From Amblyomma americanum (taxonomy: Eukaryota; Arthropoda; Arachnida; Ixodida; Ixodidae): a stretch of DNA of 64,000 nt. Under the pieces are notes generated by a model. That model made no database searches, was not told the DNA's origin, and was given only the letters and a program-made list of their open reading frames with translations. Below, piece after piece: positions 63,836 to 64,000 of the stretch. Numbering within the stretch: position 1 is the stretch's first letter; every line of letters starts with the position of its first letter. Location of the stretch: assembly GCF_052857255.1 (NCBI RefSeq), contig NC_135505.1:139040343-139104342 (forward strand), given 5' to 3'. Position numbers and translations under genes: made by a program.

Positions 63836-64000
63836 TCATCATCATCATCAGCCTTATTACGCCCACTGCAGGGCAAAGGCCTCTCCCATGTCTCTCCAAT
63901 TAACCCTGTCCTGTGCCAGCTGCGCCCACCCTATGCCCGCAAAATTCCTAATTTTATCCGCCCACCTAACCTTCTTCCACCCCCTGCTACGCTTGCCTTC
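63836..64000 (-). mobile_element. RTE-type LINE 3' end, minus orientation, cut by window edge
   Basis: Same family as 2702-2881. The (TGA)n tail is at 63836-63852, then the complement of a frame with W-A-D-K-I, Q-D-R-V-N-W-R-D-M-G-E-A-F-A-L-Q-W and TAA. It lies in the presumed intron of the right-edge gene. Confidence 0.85.

Overview
This is a eukaryotic, arthropod window, most probably from a hard tick (Ixodidae). The evidence is the many copies of a tRNA-derived SINE with a head and body like the tick Ruka family, non-LTR retrotransposon tails ending in (TCCA)n and (TGA)n, several MITE and foldback elements, and sparse large coding exons with spliceosomal sites. No bacterial genes, rRNA genes, CRISPR arrays or operons are visible.

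The single-copy content is dominated by five very large uninterrupted reading frames, all on the minus strand, here called A to E in map order: A 6341-9844 (1167 aa), B 17945-22264 (1439 aa), C 32829-35651 (940 aa), D 44656-47775 (1039 aa) and E 57126-61463 (1445 aa). Their start codons are 12.4, 13.4, 12.1 and 13.7 kb apart, which suggests an old tandem array. All are predicted to be largely disordered, rich in Pro, Ser, Gln, Glu and Lys, and match no enzyme family I recognise. A, B and C share an ungapped 17-residue motif starting with Trp and ending L-S-L. B, C and D share an aromatic-basic cluster, and B and D share an S-[WY]-A-[DE]-x-V motif. A, B and D also carry private internal repeats (17, about 27 and 24 residues). 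A to D each have a good splice acceptor 63 to 139 nt upstream of the ATG, so a separate leader exon joined to one large coding exon is the likely gene model. C keeps an open, coding-like frame for 84 codons past its stop. E has a PLDLS motif of the CtBP-binding type. I regard this gene array as the best candidate for an undescribed system; its function is unknown, though a nuclear or regulatory role is possible.

A sixth gene begins at the right edge on the plus strand. It shows an initiator-like TCAGT, an ATG in good context at 63338 and a consensus splice donor at 63437/63438, and it continues out of the window through introns.

The spaces between genes (8 to 13 kb) are mostly transposable-element debris: about a dozen SINE copies or pieces, a 5'-truncated LINE with about 150 perfect TCCA units, RTE-type LINE 3' ends (one with a 12-bp target-site duplication), inverted LINE fragments, a MITE family present twice with one copy nested in a SINE, a 675-bp element with perfect terminal inverted repeats and TA flanks, two foldback elements, and minisatellites. 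Long stretches hold nothing I can identify and are listed as such.
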